Shown in pieces: positions 51,013 to 61,909 of a stretch of 64,000 nt of DNA. Numbering within the stretch: position 1 is the stretch's first letter; each line of letters opens with the position of its first letter. Below the pieces are notes generated by a model. The model worked only from the letters and a program-made list of their open reading frames with translations, was not told where the DNA came from and did not search any database. This stretch comes from Sipunculus nudus (Eukaryota > Annelida > Sipuncula > Golfingiida > Sipunculidae), in the NCBI GenBank assembly GCA_026874595.1, contig CM049311.1, positions 22,686,676 to 22,750,675 of the forward strand, in the 5' to 3' direction. A program made the position numbers and the translations under genes.

Positions 51013-51015
<3 letters not shown>
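50785..51015 (+). mobile_element. tRNA-derived SINE with TGACGTCAC block (copy B)
   Basis: TAGCCAAGTGGTTAAAG at ~50,937 is an A box, and TCGTTCGATTCCCAC at ~50,982 a B box, spaced as in a tRNA. The ~140 bp upstream include TTGACGTCACTTCAATGG, shared with copies A and C. It is flanked by (TA)n on both sides. Confidence 0.7.
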
Positions 51016-51043
<28 letters not shown>

Positions 51044-51499
51044 CATATTTTACTAAAACCAAATTAATTTATACTAAAATCAAATTATTTGTACATAAAA
51101 TATTGTTATGAAAATAAGAAATACAAATTTATTTTTTATTTTATAATATACATGCTACATGTGTACTTTTATATATATACACACACAAATATATATATAG
51201 AAACGTATACATGTATACACATAATTTATACTCTGCCGCTATTAATTGTATATGCATGTACATGTATTACATTCTTAGTACATTTTAAACACACCTGTTA
51301 TATTATATTATATTCATATATATATATGTGTGTGTGTGCGTGTGTGTGTGTGTGTGCTGACCTGTCATGGAATTTGCTCTGTGGTATGAAACAAAATGGA
51401 TAAAACATTGCTTTCACATTATATACATGAATACACATTTTTAAAATAGATTTAACATTAAACCATAACAGAAACTCAGAAGAAAGCTAAAAAAAAGTC

Positions 51500-51717
51500 A
51501 TACTGAAGGAGAAGTGACTGTGTGAAGAAATGATTGTAACACGATCTAGTAGTGGAAAATCTCCCAGTGGTGGCTCAGGCAGTACCTTGGGAAAAAACAA
51601 AACTTAAAAAAATTCCTAAACAATGGCAAGTGTTACTGTAAAATGTATTTCTTACAATGTTCGGGGCCTTAAACATTTTGAAAAAAGTAAAAAATTATAT
51701 TTATGGTTAAAAGAGCA
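51500..51717 (+). mobile_element. 5' fragment of an L1/Tx1-like LINE (ORF2 start)
   Basis: ATG at 51,623 starts MASVTVKCISYNVRGLKHFE, then KSKKLYLWLKEH. SYNVRGL is the first motif of L1/Tx1-type ORF2 endonucleases. Upstream, ~51,530-51,605 may be the end of ORF1 (RSSSGKSPSGGSGS). The LINE sequence stops abruptly at 51,717, exactly where homology to the receptor EGF exon begins. Confidence 0.75.
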
Positions 51718-51826
51718 TGTCAGAACATCTGTCATTGTGCCAACAACAGGGACTGTGACAAGGAGACAGGAGTCTTTCCAGAGGGAGCCTGTGATGAGGG
51801 TTATGGAAGCAGCACGTGCAGCATTA
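51718..51826 (+). pseudogene. Copy 2 EGF pseudo-exon
   Basis: It reads CQNICHCANNRDCDKETG, VFPEGACDEGYGSSTCSIS. The first 14 residues of the repeat are missing and one Cys codon (TGT in copy 1's GECPEG) has become Phe, so the disulfide set cannot form. The donor GT at 51,827 is normal. Confidence 0.8.
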
Positions 51827-52229
51827 GTATGATAACAAATCATTAATCTCACATTTATGTGCGACCATTCTCATGTATAAATACATACATGTTTGTGTTA
51901 GATGTTCACCTTTTTATCATTCAAATCTTATTTATATTACTGTAGTATAATACATGACGTATATTTTCATTAATAGTAAAGTTTTGTATAATCAGAATAT
52001 TATGGTATGATATCATAACAAAAATAGTTATGACAAATATTGAAATATATGTTTTAAGATATATTAAAATATTTAACGATATAATACTTTTCATTTGACA
52101 TAACGGCTTATGTCTTAAATATTACACATTCCTATTACTATTAGTTTGTTCAATTTATTTACCACGTTATAATCTTAATTTGGCTTAAAAAATCATGATC
52201 ATGTATGCATTTCATGCTTTGTTGCAAAG

Positions 52230-52578
52230 TTGCCAACACTTTCCTGGCGAAATGAAAACACAGCAAGGCCAGTGTATGACACAAACCACGTACGACTTGT
52301 CTTCTGTCAGTTTAAGAGAGGTCCCCGTGGTTACCTTGACTCGGGTGACGGTCCGGTGGGAGAATACACAGTAGATATAAAGGAAGAGGGGTCAAATGAC
52401 TGGGCTGCCATAGCAACTGTTAAACATGATGATACCAAGGACAGACTGGATGTAACTGTCACAGGTCTGAAGTACTTCCGGCGATACACCATGAGGGTAG
52501 TTCCATGGTATCAACGAGGTGATGTCAGACTTAAGGGAAGAGCAGAACGTACATTTACTGTTAGAACAAGTTGTGGGC
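52230..52578 (+). CDS. Copy 2 exon: FN3 domain 1
   Basis: Uninterrupted frame LPTLSWRNENTARPVYDTN, FCQFKRGPRGYLDSGDGPVG, EYTVDIKEEGSNDWAAIATV, VTVTGLKYFRRYTMRVVPWY, ending TVRTSCG before donor GTAAGT. It is closely similar to 22,237-22,587. The ancestral acceptor CAG (copy 1, 22,234-22,236) reads CAA here (52,225-52,227). The next AG, two bases downstream, would shift the phase from 1 to 0 and put the exon out of frame with EGF. Confidence 0.8.
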
Positions 52579-53004
52579 GTAAGTGTGGCCTTAATGTGAT
52601 TATCTAAGAAATGCCAGATTAATTACTTAATCTGTGCAAGTTTTCATAAACTAAACAAATTTCCCTATTGAATCTTTATAAGGTTTTCAATGTTTTAATC
52701 TCACCCTTTTGCTAACCTGTAAAGTTACCCATTTAAATGGGTCAACCTCCTACCAGCCAATCAGTCTTGTGTATAACAAAAATCCATAAAATACACGCAT
52801 ACTATTAAGAAAGCGCTCGACCTTTTGTTTCTGTTGAAAAATGTAGATTTATTTAGAGTAAATTATGTTTTCAAAATTATCTTCTTTGACCGTCCAGCAC
52901 GATACTTAAGACCTATAATAAGAGATATATTAATATCCCTGTATCTATGTTTATAAATCTAACAATGCTCTGCTTCCTAAATTTAGAATGTTATTTCCTT
53001 TCAG

Positions 53005-53081
53005 ACCCAGAAAAGCCGGTGATAACAAACATCTCGGCAAAGAGGGTAAAAGGAGGCGCAGAAATTACCGTCATGTTCACG
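53005..53081 (+). CDS. Copy 2 exon: FN3 domain 2, first strands
   Basis: 77 nt between CCTTTCAG and GTAATATT, encoding PEKPVITNISAKRVKGGAEI then TVMFT. Length and phases are the same as copy 1 exon 5. Confidence 0.8.
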
Positions 53082-54644
53082 GTAATATTAAATTTTATGT
53101 AGTATTTGTTTGTAATCATGATATATGGTAGTACTGTTGTCCCATGAGCTGTGGCATTAGACTGCTGAATCGAACAAAATGTTTGGATTATATCACACTA
53201 ATACAGTGATATATTTGGATAAGTATGCATAAATCCCGCTTCTGCATCCCATGTCCAAGGCTTAGGATCTGTGCCCTGCAAGGACACTGATGTTGTGACC
53301 ACTATGATGTGGTCATACTCAACACGACAACCAAAGGCTGGTTTTATATTCTTTACTGAGCAGAAGGAATTCCAAAATAAGTGTGCCACCTAGAAACGAA
53401 GTCGCCATTTGGTTTCCGAACTTTTGAGGCACTATAACCTGTAGTTTCCACCCTTTGTCAAAATATGTGGGTAAAGCGACCCCTATTCAAGTCTCTAGAG
53501 ACGTCACATCATGTCATGATGTGAGATTGGAGCTTTGTGTTTAACAGGTTTATTTTTGTGCCCTTGTAAAAGTCAGACTGTCATTCTACCAAATCAAGTT
53601 AAAGTGTTTATGTTTATGAAAAATTAAGGATTGGCACCAACATGTTTCTTTCTTGGTTGAAAATATTTTTATCTTTTGTTCCAGTCATGTTATTATATAA
53701 CTATTATTACATAGTTTAAACAAATTTTTCATGTAATTAAAAAAAATTATACATGAAAAGGATGGATTGAATAGCCCCTAACTCCATCTAGCTCCAGCCC
53801 CCCCCCCCCCCCCCCAATACTTGCAATTCAATAAATTGTTTCACTATTGCTTCACTATTGAACGTTTGTCGTAATTTGTCGTCCTCATAAATGTAGCCGA
53901 TATCATACTTTGTGGAAAATGACATTAATTTTAGTGACTTTGGTAACAATTCCATCTATCCGAAATTGTCAAAATATCTTCAGTAATGTAAATTAACACG
54001 TAGGCCAATTTAGAGCCTCCAATGTCCTTTAAAGTATATGCGTATCTTTCAGCATTGCTTGTTGAAATCGTCATCTTTATATTGTAATATCATTACTTAC
54101 ACCAAATTATTTTAAAGGACGGATTATATTCCTGACTTAAGAGAACATTGTATGAGTCAAACCATTTACTGTCCAATGGCCAACTCGTCTGATTTTCCAA
54201 TGTTTAAATATAACGTAGTTTGACTGGATTCTCTTACCATGTGATTGGTCCACTGAGTATCTGTTGTGCATATTATTGCTTAACTTTGAGAAAATAACAA
54301 GCAGTAAAGTCTATCAGTTGATTTGACCTGCGACCTAGCAGCAGTGTTGTCCTCCGATTTTGTCATTGATATGACCATCTGGACGTTGAATGTTAAACAA
54401 ACTTACACCGAAAAACACATATAAATATATCTTCATTTATAAAAATATCGTCAGTGAAAACTGGCTAAAGGGCCAGATTCAGTCTAAAATACAACGTTGT
54501 CTTGAAACGCGGCGTCGCTGCATTCAATTCAATACTGTTGTAAAATATATAAGAACAGGGTATCGAAGCTAAAAGATTATCCATGCAATTGGCTGTTGTC
54601 AAAGTATTCAAAGCCTCAAATGATTATTGTTTGTTTATTTGTAG

Positions 54645-54884
54645 CTCTCAAACCACGGTCATAAATGTATTCGGTATAGAAAGGTTGATGTAATCTACAG
54701 AAAATTACTTTACATCCAGAGCACAGTATGGAATGCAATAGATTGGTTTAACCTTGAGGATAAGCAAGTAGCTTTCTATGTCGGAGCGGCAGATATGACG
54801 ACAGTGCACGAAGCTAAGTTAAAAGTTTATAACGATGACGACCTCTGGACCATGAGTGATATTACGACATTCTTACAATGACAG
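54645..54884 (+). CDS. Copy 2 exon: FN3 domain 2, remaining strands (frameshift at end)
   Basis: After TTTATTTGTAG it reads LSNHGHKCIRYRKVDVIYRK, STVWNAIDWFNLEDKQVAFY, HEAKLKVYNDDDLWTMSDIT, TFLQ and a TGA at 54,879-54,881. Aligned with 61,011-61,248, one base is missing in the last 13 nt, which removes the TPxxG ending. Restoring one base gives 241 nt, the phase expected. This exon is much more diverged from copies 1 and 3 than they are from each other. Confidence 0.75.
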
Positions 54885-54969
54885 GTACTTGTACTTTACA
54901 TTTTATATAACTATATACTGTTTATGACCAACATAAATTCATTACCTACATGAACTTTATCTGAAAAAC

Positions 54970-55092
54970 ATTGCATGTTCGTACGCGAAATATGGGTCAT
55001 GTTCAAAGTAATATAGTAGAAACCATCAAGAAACTATATCAAGAGAATGACGTGGGGAGACGATGAGGTATTCACGCAAGTAACAGGTATTC
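54970..55092 (+). pseudogene. Debris of a duplicated FN3-2 exon pair
   Basis: TGGGTCATGTTCAAAGTAATAT near 54,990-55,015 resembles the end and donor of the 77-nt FN3-2 exon. GTATTCACGCAAGTAACAG|GTATTC at ~55,071-55,092 resembles the end and donor of the 238-nt exon. Between them is only ~60 bp. This looks like the remnant of an internal duplication followed by deletion. Confidence 0.45.
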
Positions 55093-56203
55093 TTGTTTTA
55101 ATTATATTTTTTAAATAATATTAAGAGAAAATTTACAACTTATCACATTAAAGTGATTTATTTGACTGCACTGAATAAGTATCCGAAATGTATACTGTAA
55201 AAGTAACTATACCATTATAGTTAACACATCATTTCTTGTAAACGAACATCACTTTGCAAAATTATGATTTTTCTATGATTTTGAGCTCTTCTATCTGAGC
55301 CAGCCGAGCTTAATGGAGGAGCTTTTGTGTGCTGTCCGTCTGTGTCCATGTCTCCCCTGTATGCTAAAGATGCACACATCGTAGCTTTAGCCAGGTGCAT
55401 ATCATAGCTCTAAGGCACAAGTAGAAGCTCCGCTTTAAGATAAGTCGCGGTTATATAACTCTTATCATATGTATATGAATGGAGGTCATACGTTTTCTGC
55501 TTATGGCAGCAAGTGTATCGATTTTAGTACTGTGCCTATGGATTCAAAACGATTTTACCATGAAACATAAAATCAAACGTTACATAAGGCCCGGTTGGGG
55601 TAATATTTCTCTGGTTAATGCAAATAAGGTGGCTAGATACGTATCAATGTAATTTAGCCCGAAGGAAATCAAAAACTATGGAAATGGATATTTTTTGAGA
55701 GCTGAAACGTTTTAAAATATCTGAATTGTAGATTATAAGTTCATTGGATTGATCCGCTGTAATTAAAAGAATCAGTGTGACACTTCTTTAAGCATATACA
55801 AATTACAAGGTGGATCCTTAAGGTTTCATTGACAATCAGAGACTTCTAGGATCTAGAAGAAATATAAAGTGAAGGTTCTTAGAAGAATATTCAAAGCACT
55901 CCACTCTGAGCTTTTAGAAGGAAATCTTGTTTTAAAATGAAAATCAGTTTTCCTAAGATGCAAAGCCGAGCTTTACCGTACAAATGAGAGGGAGACAATG
56001 AAAAACTGTTAATCTCATAATAATAATTATTTATAATTATTTATTGATTGCTTTTCAGGTAACAAAAACATCAAAATTTCAAAAGAATCAGGGTTCGCTG
56101 ATTCAATACATCTAATTTCTCAAACAATAAGTAATAAAATATATATAATTATTTTTTGGCTGATTAAAATTCTTATATTGTTTTGATTTCACTTTTATGC
56201 TAG

Positions 56204-56414
56204 TACAGTATTGTACTCCTTCGATCCCCTGGAGCTCGTCTCCTTCGAACGCTGTAAAAGAGTCTACAAATATAAGTGAAACAAATATAACTACAAAAAG
56301 CCAAGCACCGGACATCATCTCAACAATCTCCTCACAGAAGACTCATATTATTGCTGGAGCTGTGGTCTCAGTGGTCTTATTGATCATAATTATTGTCCTG
56401 CTGGTGTATATTTG
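56204..56414 (+). CDS. Copy 2 exon: stalk and transmembrane segment (intact)
   Basis: It reads QYCTPSIPWSSSPSNAVKES, TNISETNITTKSQAPDIIST, ISSQKTHIIAGA, VVSVVLLIIIIVLLVYI. NIS and NIT are N-glycosylation sites in a Ser/Thr-rich stalk, followed by a ~23-residue hydrophobic membrane helix. Phase 1 to 2, 211 nt, acceptor ATGCTAG and donor GTAAGT. It is the best-preserved TM exon of the array. Confidence 0.8.
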
Positions 56415-56729
56415 GTAAGTCTGTCCACTGTCATAAAGAATATATATTACACATTTATTACACATTAATCCATGGACAAGTTATTTATACGGACACCGAT
56501 GATATGTCAAAATTTATACTTTTGATATAATTTATTCTACTTTGCTTTTAGCTTTGCTTTTAACAATGTCACCGCTATTCTTATGTTACATTTTAAATTA
56601 CAATTTCATTAAGGGGTCATGCTCATCACGATGTCTAGACAGTACATGATTTTCGTTTTAGTATAATAGTATAAAAATCTCTATGTTGCTCAGATTCGCA
56701 GTAATTTAAGCTATATTCGTATGAAACAG

Positions 56730-56806
56730 GATGCTAAAGCGGGGCAGAAAGAATAGTCCTGTAACCCAAAGGAAGATGTTTGAATTTAAGAATGAACACG
56801 CCACAG
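56730..56806 (+). CDS. Copy 2 exon: juxtamembrane segment
   Basis: 77 nt: split Trp, then MLKRGRKNSPVTQRKMFEFK, NEHAT. It is strongly basic after the membrane. The acceptor is ATGAAACAG, the donor GTAAAT, phase 2 to 1. Confidence 0.75.
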
Positions 56807-57739
56807 GTAAATTAACACTTTTTTCTATATTTACTTTTAGAAGTGGCGTTATATAGATCTCACATAAGTACAGTTTCAGTAATCTTCCCACTACACATCT
56901 GGTCTTAGCTTGCATTTCTCTTTTTTTCTGAAGTAAACTCCATGAATCAGACACCTAGGTCACAGAAAATTACAATACATCTCGGAAGAGGAATTTTGTA
57001 AAAAGAAGTTTATAAACGCCACATTTGGTATCACCCGTGGCCACACAACATTTTTATCAATTCATCAATTTAATTGTGTATTTGCTGAAATAAGTGCGTT
57101 ATTTCATTTGACGTACTTGAAAGCTATTTCCTGTACTTATTTCACATTTATGTGAATTACAATGTCTATAATTATCTTAAATCTTATTCTCACTCTACTA
57201 TTATTAGTATTGTAGTTTATATAAATACAGATGCAACTGGGATTCGTCCTGCAAATCTTTTTTTCTGAATTTAAAGGTCAATGGATATGCTTTAATTTTA
57301 ACTTATTTAAATTTGTCAGATCTAGAGAAATTTGCTTCAATGCACCTTTTAACAGGACACTTTAACCGATTTCTTTATTATCATAACATAAAGGAGTTTA
57401 GTTTGGAGATGCTTTAAATTTATTTACGAGCAGACAGGGAAAAAAGGTGATCTTACAAACTATGGTCGCTTTTATACTTTCTTCTACCTCATATCGCTCC
57501 TACCTCATGTCATTGATATGGATATTTTTACCTATAAATCGTGATACATTTGTATATTAAAGAAAAATAATGTAAAAATTGCAAGCTTATAATTCTTACC
57601 GCTCCTGGCACCATGCACTAGGTACACAGGTTAATTAGAAGTATTATTTATATACAATCTTGGTGAGATCAATTTTCATTTTTTAGATTGTCAAAATATA
57701 TTGTCCAAGCAGAAATATCTCGTATAGACCGATGTTATA

Positions 57740-57843
57740 AATATGAAGAATTTATATAATCTGGGTGAGATCAATCTTTAATTTGTTAAATGTTCAAGAA
57801 GATAATGTTGAAGTTGATGTACCTGGTATTGATGGAGATTAAA
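57740..57843 (+). repeat. 104-bp tandem duplicate of the tail-exon start
   Basis: 57,740-57,843 repeats as 57,844-57,947 (offset 104 bp), covering the pyrimidine tract, acceptor and first codons of the tail exon. In the upstream copy the acceptor AG is AA and the frame ends at DVPGIDGD plus TAA. A weaker third trace starts near 57,653. Confidence 0.8.
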
Positions 57844-57893
57844 AATATGAAGGATTTATATAATCTGGGTGAGATCAATCTTTAATTTGTTAG

Positions 57894-58093
57894 ATGGCGA
57901 AGAAGATAACGATAAAGCTGATGTACCTGGTGATGATCGAGAATATGAAAATGTAGAATTATCTCCTGTTGAACGCCACACATTAGAAAACGAACAGATA
58001 AACAAGTACGAAACACTAGACGAAGAGGACGTTACGCTTCCTGCCCCAACGACAAACGAACTGCTTGAACGTGCCGGAGTCTCTGAATCATGA
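57894..58093 (+). CDS. Copy 2 exon: tyrosine-containing cytoplasmic tail
   Basis: After TTTGTTAG it reads GEEDNDKADVPGDDREYENV, ELSPVERHTLENEQINKYET, LDEEDVTLPAPTTNELLERA, GVSES, stop. YENV (pYxN, Grb2-type) and KYETLD remain. The middle YVNV/NPxY element of copy 1 is replaced by HTLENEQ, so the tail has two instead of three main tyrosine motifs. The rest of the C-terminus differs from copies 1 and 3. A possible polyadenylation signal AATAAA lies at ~58,199. Confidence 0.8.
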
Positions 58094-58156
58094 AAGTGCC
58101 TGATTCCAAATTGAAAAAAATGGACACAGTATTAAACCCAAGATATGCCTATATGT

Positions 58157-58161
58157 ATATA

Positions 58162-58197
<36 letters not shown>
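58157..58197. repeat. (TA)n microsatellite
   Basis: A TA run in the 3' flank of copy 2. Confidence 0.95.
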
Positions 58198-58203
<6 letters not shown>

Positions 58204-59474
58204 AACAAGCATGTGTAAGGGAGTGATGTTCCATAAATATCTAAATGTATCATTCTAACAAATATATAGCCAGTGAAATATTATTAATGTAACAGTTTAA
58301 TTTAACGAATTCGATTTGAATTTTGGTTATATGATTTCAATCATGTTTGCAAATTCACGTCATCTATTTCAACGTATTCTATGACAAAGTGTCAAATCTC
58401 GACAAGTAGGCCAAGTATTGTCATGGTTTGTTGTGATGGTATCAGCTTCATGAATTAAATTTGGTAGTTCCCTAGCTTGTTATTGGCGCGTTTTTCTTTA
58501 CAAAACTTATGTATGTAGGCATACATGTTACTTGTATTTACATCCTACTTAAGTATGTACCCTTACCAGGGTTTCAGTCTTGGTCAATATTCACCTGATT
58601 GTTTAATGTATTGGGAGTTTCAATATTACACTAGTCATATATATAAACAACAAATGTCATTAAAATAAAATATGATAATGAAAATAAGATATATGAATAT
58701 GCTTACAAACAATAACAGGTTGAATAATTAATAAAGCCTGCTTTGTTTGAAAACATTTCATTGGATCACTGGTGGATAGATGTAAAAAAAAAATAATGAT
58801 ACATATACATTTTTGTATTTAGTCTAAATATACCTAAGAATGACGGGTTCTCAAGGCTGCACGAGCTCACTTCTAATGCCTATAGGACCCGATGCATAAC
58901 GAACATGTTTTTATATATAGACTATGACATAGACATATCTAGATTTCTTAAGGACCTCTTATTGGGAGCTTGACATTCAAAATCCATTTACTGTGAGGCA
59001 AGGTATATTAGTGAAGACAATACATAAAATATTATTAAATTATTCTACGGAAACGATGACCTTTTTTTAATGGATCTCCAACATTCCTAAAAGCAGGGCA
59101 TATTTCTATCCTAATTTTTTCCTGGTAACTGACAATTTAACGTATTTGAGTAATTTTTTTTAACAGCTTGCCTCAAGGTCCATTTATTTGGCCCCAAAAT
59201 CTTTAAAGCAATTCTTGCTTTATGCATGGCCTCACGCTGGTTCTAGACAAAGATGACGGATTGTAAGATGATATCATAAAATGGAGTGCTGACGCAAGAC
59301 ACCAGCCATCAGTGCATATTAATTTCCCAACTTAAAATCCTACATATAAATATACATGCCGCTGAGTATGTTATGTTCTGTTATTTTCAAGGAGTAGACA
59401 TGACAATAGCCTAGCCGATTTCCTGAGTGTTATTATGACGAGATATGACGAGACACGTGTAAGAAACACCTGTC

Positions 59475-59548
59475 AAATTTAAGATGCCCCTACACGTAGG
59501 CAACATTAACTGCAAAATGTTGCCTACGTGTAGGGGCATCTTAAATTT
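59475..59548. repeat. Perfect 33-bp inverted repeat with 8-nt loop
   Basis: The left arm 59,475-59,507 and right arm 59,516-59,548 are exact reverse complements (33 of 33), separated by AACTGCAA. The stem includes GATGCCCCTACACGTAGGCA. It could be a MITE-like end, a miRNA/siRNA-type hairpin or a recent inversion; the sequence alone does not decide. Confidence 0.9.
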
Positions 59549-59830
59549 GTATTCCAGTAAATACTCGTTCAATGTTTTTACAAATATATTTACAGGTGCT
59601 ATGCTGTTCGGATAGGATTACACAAAATTTTCATGACATCGATTATGCCAATCGTTTTCCGAAATTCAGAATAATTAAAAAAAATTAAATAATGTCTGTA
59701 ACATTTTTATTATTTTTCATGGCATAACAGAATTAACCTTACATTCATAGAACCATCGATATCGGCATAAGTAATCCTCAAATTACAGACAATCTATACA
59801 TGAGTTTATCAAGGAATACTTTCATGTGTT

Positions 59831-59833
<3 letters not shown>

Positions 59834-59884
<51 letters not shown>
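59834..59884. repeat. (TA)n microsatellite
   Basis: An uninterrupted TA run of about 50 bp. Confidence 0.95.
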
Positions 59885-59887
<3 letters not shown>

Positions 59888-61010
59888 AGCGTCACGATTA
59901 GGTGATACATTACAGCACCTCCGGTAGCGTGTCATTTCCTGATTGAATTGATTAATTAATTCACTAGAGTCCCACTGTGTTTATGTTAACGATTGTGATC
60001 GGACCACTATTTTTTACACTCGTGTACAGGAGTAAGCCTACGGTTTGAAGGCACATTTTTTGCAGGTACCAAATTATCTAAAGGAGAAGATGCTATTTTT
60101 GTGTTAATTTAATAACACTATAGGCGATAAGGCCTCTTTAAATAGTCAAAGAAGATTTAGAAAATAAAATCTGAATCAGTGTTTGAACAGGCTTCCGAGA
60201 CAGCTTTGAGACCTTAAAGGTAAATACAATAAATAATCCTGATGGCTTTCCAGATGGGCTCCAGTTGAAAGAGTCTTGGCCTCCAACCTGGAGTATACTT
60301 CGAAAATACGAAAAAAAGTAACAGCTAAGGGATAACTACCTAAGGTCATCAAATGTTGATAAGTTAAACATGAAGTTAAGCTTATCGTCCGTCAGTTTCC
60401 GATTAACTGGCACAGATTCACTGATGAAGTCTTTACAGAATTTAACGGTGAGTGCTTGCAAGGCATAAATAAGTGCGAGTTTGATCAGGCCATAGAAAAG
60501 ATACGACAATATCCAGGTGCGAATCTATAAGCGGAAAGTTTTTGGCAGCGACATGGTCCCATAGAGGCAGAGAAGTAGCCGGAATAACTCTCTTGGGTTA
60601 CTGTATATAAACTGCTGAATTATTTTACAAACATTGGCGGACTTTTTTCACAAAATTGAATATTATCTGGGCTGTTCAACTTATTAATTTGACTGGTATT
60701 AATGAAAGTGAAATAAAAAGAAAATAAAAATTTCTACCTTTTGTTTTATCATTTGTAATTACATGAACATGCAAAAGAATCCTCCATGGAGATATATTAA
60801 CATATGAATATACATATATAGGTTTTTATATATTAATGTTTTCATTAACAGTATTTTTTATCGTACTTTATGTAAATATTGACATTGTATATGAGACTTG
60901 GGATTATTTCGTTGAATTATCCATATAACACAAACATGCACACTTACTGCTTATTAGAATCAGTAATCATCTGGTTGTTCAACCTAGCTAATGTTATGCT
61001 TTATTTTCAG

Positions 61011-61248
61011 ATGTCAGAGGACGGTCATAACTGTAGACTATACAGAAAGGTTGACATCAAGAGAAGATTACTTGACACACCTGACGCACCGTGGACTGTC
61101 TATGATTGGTTTAAGCCTGAGGACCGACGAGTACACGTGTTCATTAAAGCCAATAACATAATGAAAAGGCATGAAATTCAGGTGAAAATTTATAATGACG
61201 AAGACAAGTGGACGGAGAGTGATAATAAGACATTTACGCCAATAACAG
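61011..61248 (+). CDS. Copy 3 exon: FN3 domain 2, second part
   Basis: 238 nt between TTATTTTCAG and GTATTC, reading MSEDGHNCRLYRKVDIKRRL, DTPDAPWTVYDWFKPEDRRV, HEIQVKIYNDEDKWTESDNK, TFTPIT. The frame is intact. It keeps the KWTES..TFTP ending that copy 2 lost. Confidence 0.8.
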
Positions 61249-61909
61249 GTATTCCTATACATGTGTTAATGTAAAGCAAAATTATATAATAAAAAGACAT
61301 TATAATTGCACATTTCTTAAGCCCTAATATGGATTATGGTCAAAGGAAAACGAAATACAGTCATTGGGAAATTAAACCATGCAGAAGGGCAAACCCAGGA
61401 CATGCTCACAACCATATATGTGTGTGTGTGTGTGAGTGTGTTTGTTTGTTAGGGTGTGTGTGAGTGGGTGTGTCCTATATTGATCGCCTTGACCGTCTAC
61501 CAGTGACAATTTCTTTCGGGCAAAGTATTTCAAACAGAATACCTTTCACTTTTCTCAAATATACAAAAATAAACGGTGCCGTAGGAGCTTCATTTCCGTC
61601 GAATTACAGGCTAGCCCAAAAATCAATATGGCCGATAGAGCATAAACGGTGATTTTCTTTTGCACGCAATATATCTAAGAATATGCATTTATTCTTTCCC
61701 AGATACACAGGGATGACTGGTGTACACAAAGGCTCAAGTCCTGTATAATAACCGACCGGCTAAAAATCTAATTTGACCATCATAGCATATTTATGTGATA
61801 CCATACAATGGTTTTATTTATTCTTTTTATAATAATTCACTGTTGAATTAAAATATTTTTATGGATATTATAAAAAGTAAATATATAATAAGATGAATCT
61901 TTTTGCAAG

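Larger units (their letters stand above)
51718..58093 (+). pseudogene. Receptor copy 2: truncated EGF-FN3-FN3-TM-tyrosine tail
   Basis: This paralogue of copy 1 on the same strand has the same exon set from EGF onward: EGF remnant (51,718-51,826), FN3-1 (52,230-52,578), FN3-2 (53,005-53,081; 54,645-54,884), stalk/TM (56,204-56,414), juxtamembrane (56,730-56,806), tail (57,894-58,093). No FTP exons are present; the LINE fragment sits where they would be. Lesions are half an EGF domain lost, an altered FN3-1 acceptor, and a frameshift giving TGA at the end of FN3-2. The TM, juxtamembrane and tail exons are intact, so the 3' half looks less decayed than in copy 1. Confidence 0.75.
58210..59990. 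other. Intergenic region between copies 2 and 3
   Basis: No gene is recognised. It holds the perfect 33-bp hairpin at 59,475-59,548 and a (TA)n run at ~59,834-59,884. Confidence 0.55.

Noticed and set aside
53504-53524. Palindrome TCACATCATG-T-CATGATGTGA as a regulatory site
   Set aside because: The 10-bp arms are perfect, but there is no repeat, gene context or known motif to support a function; short palindromes of this size occur by chance in 64 kb.
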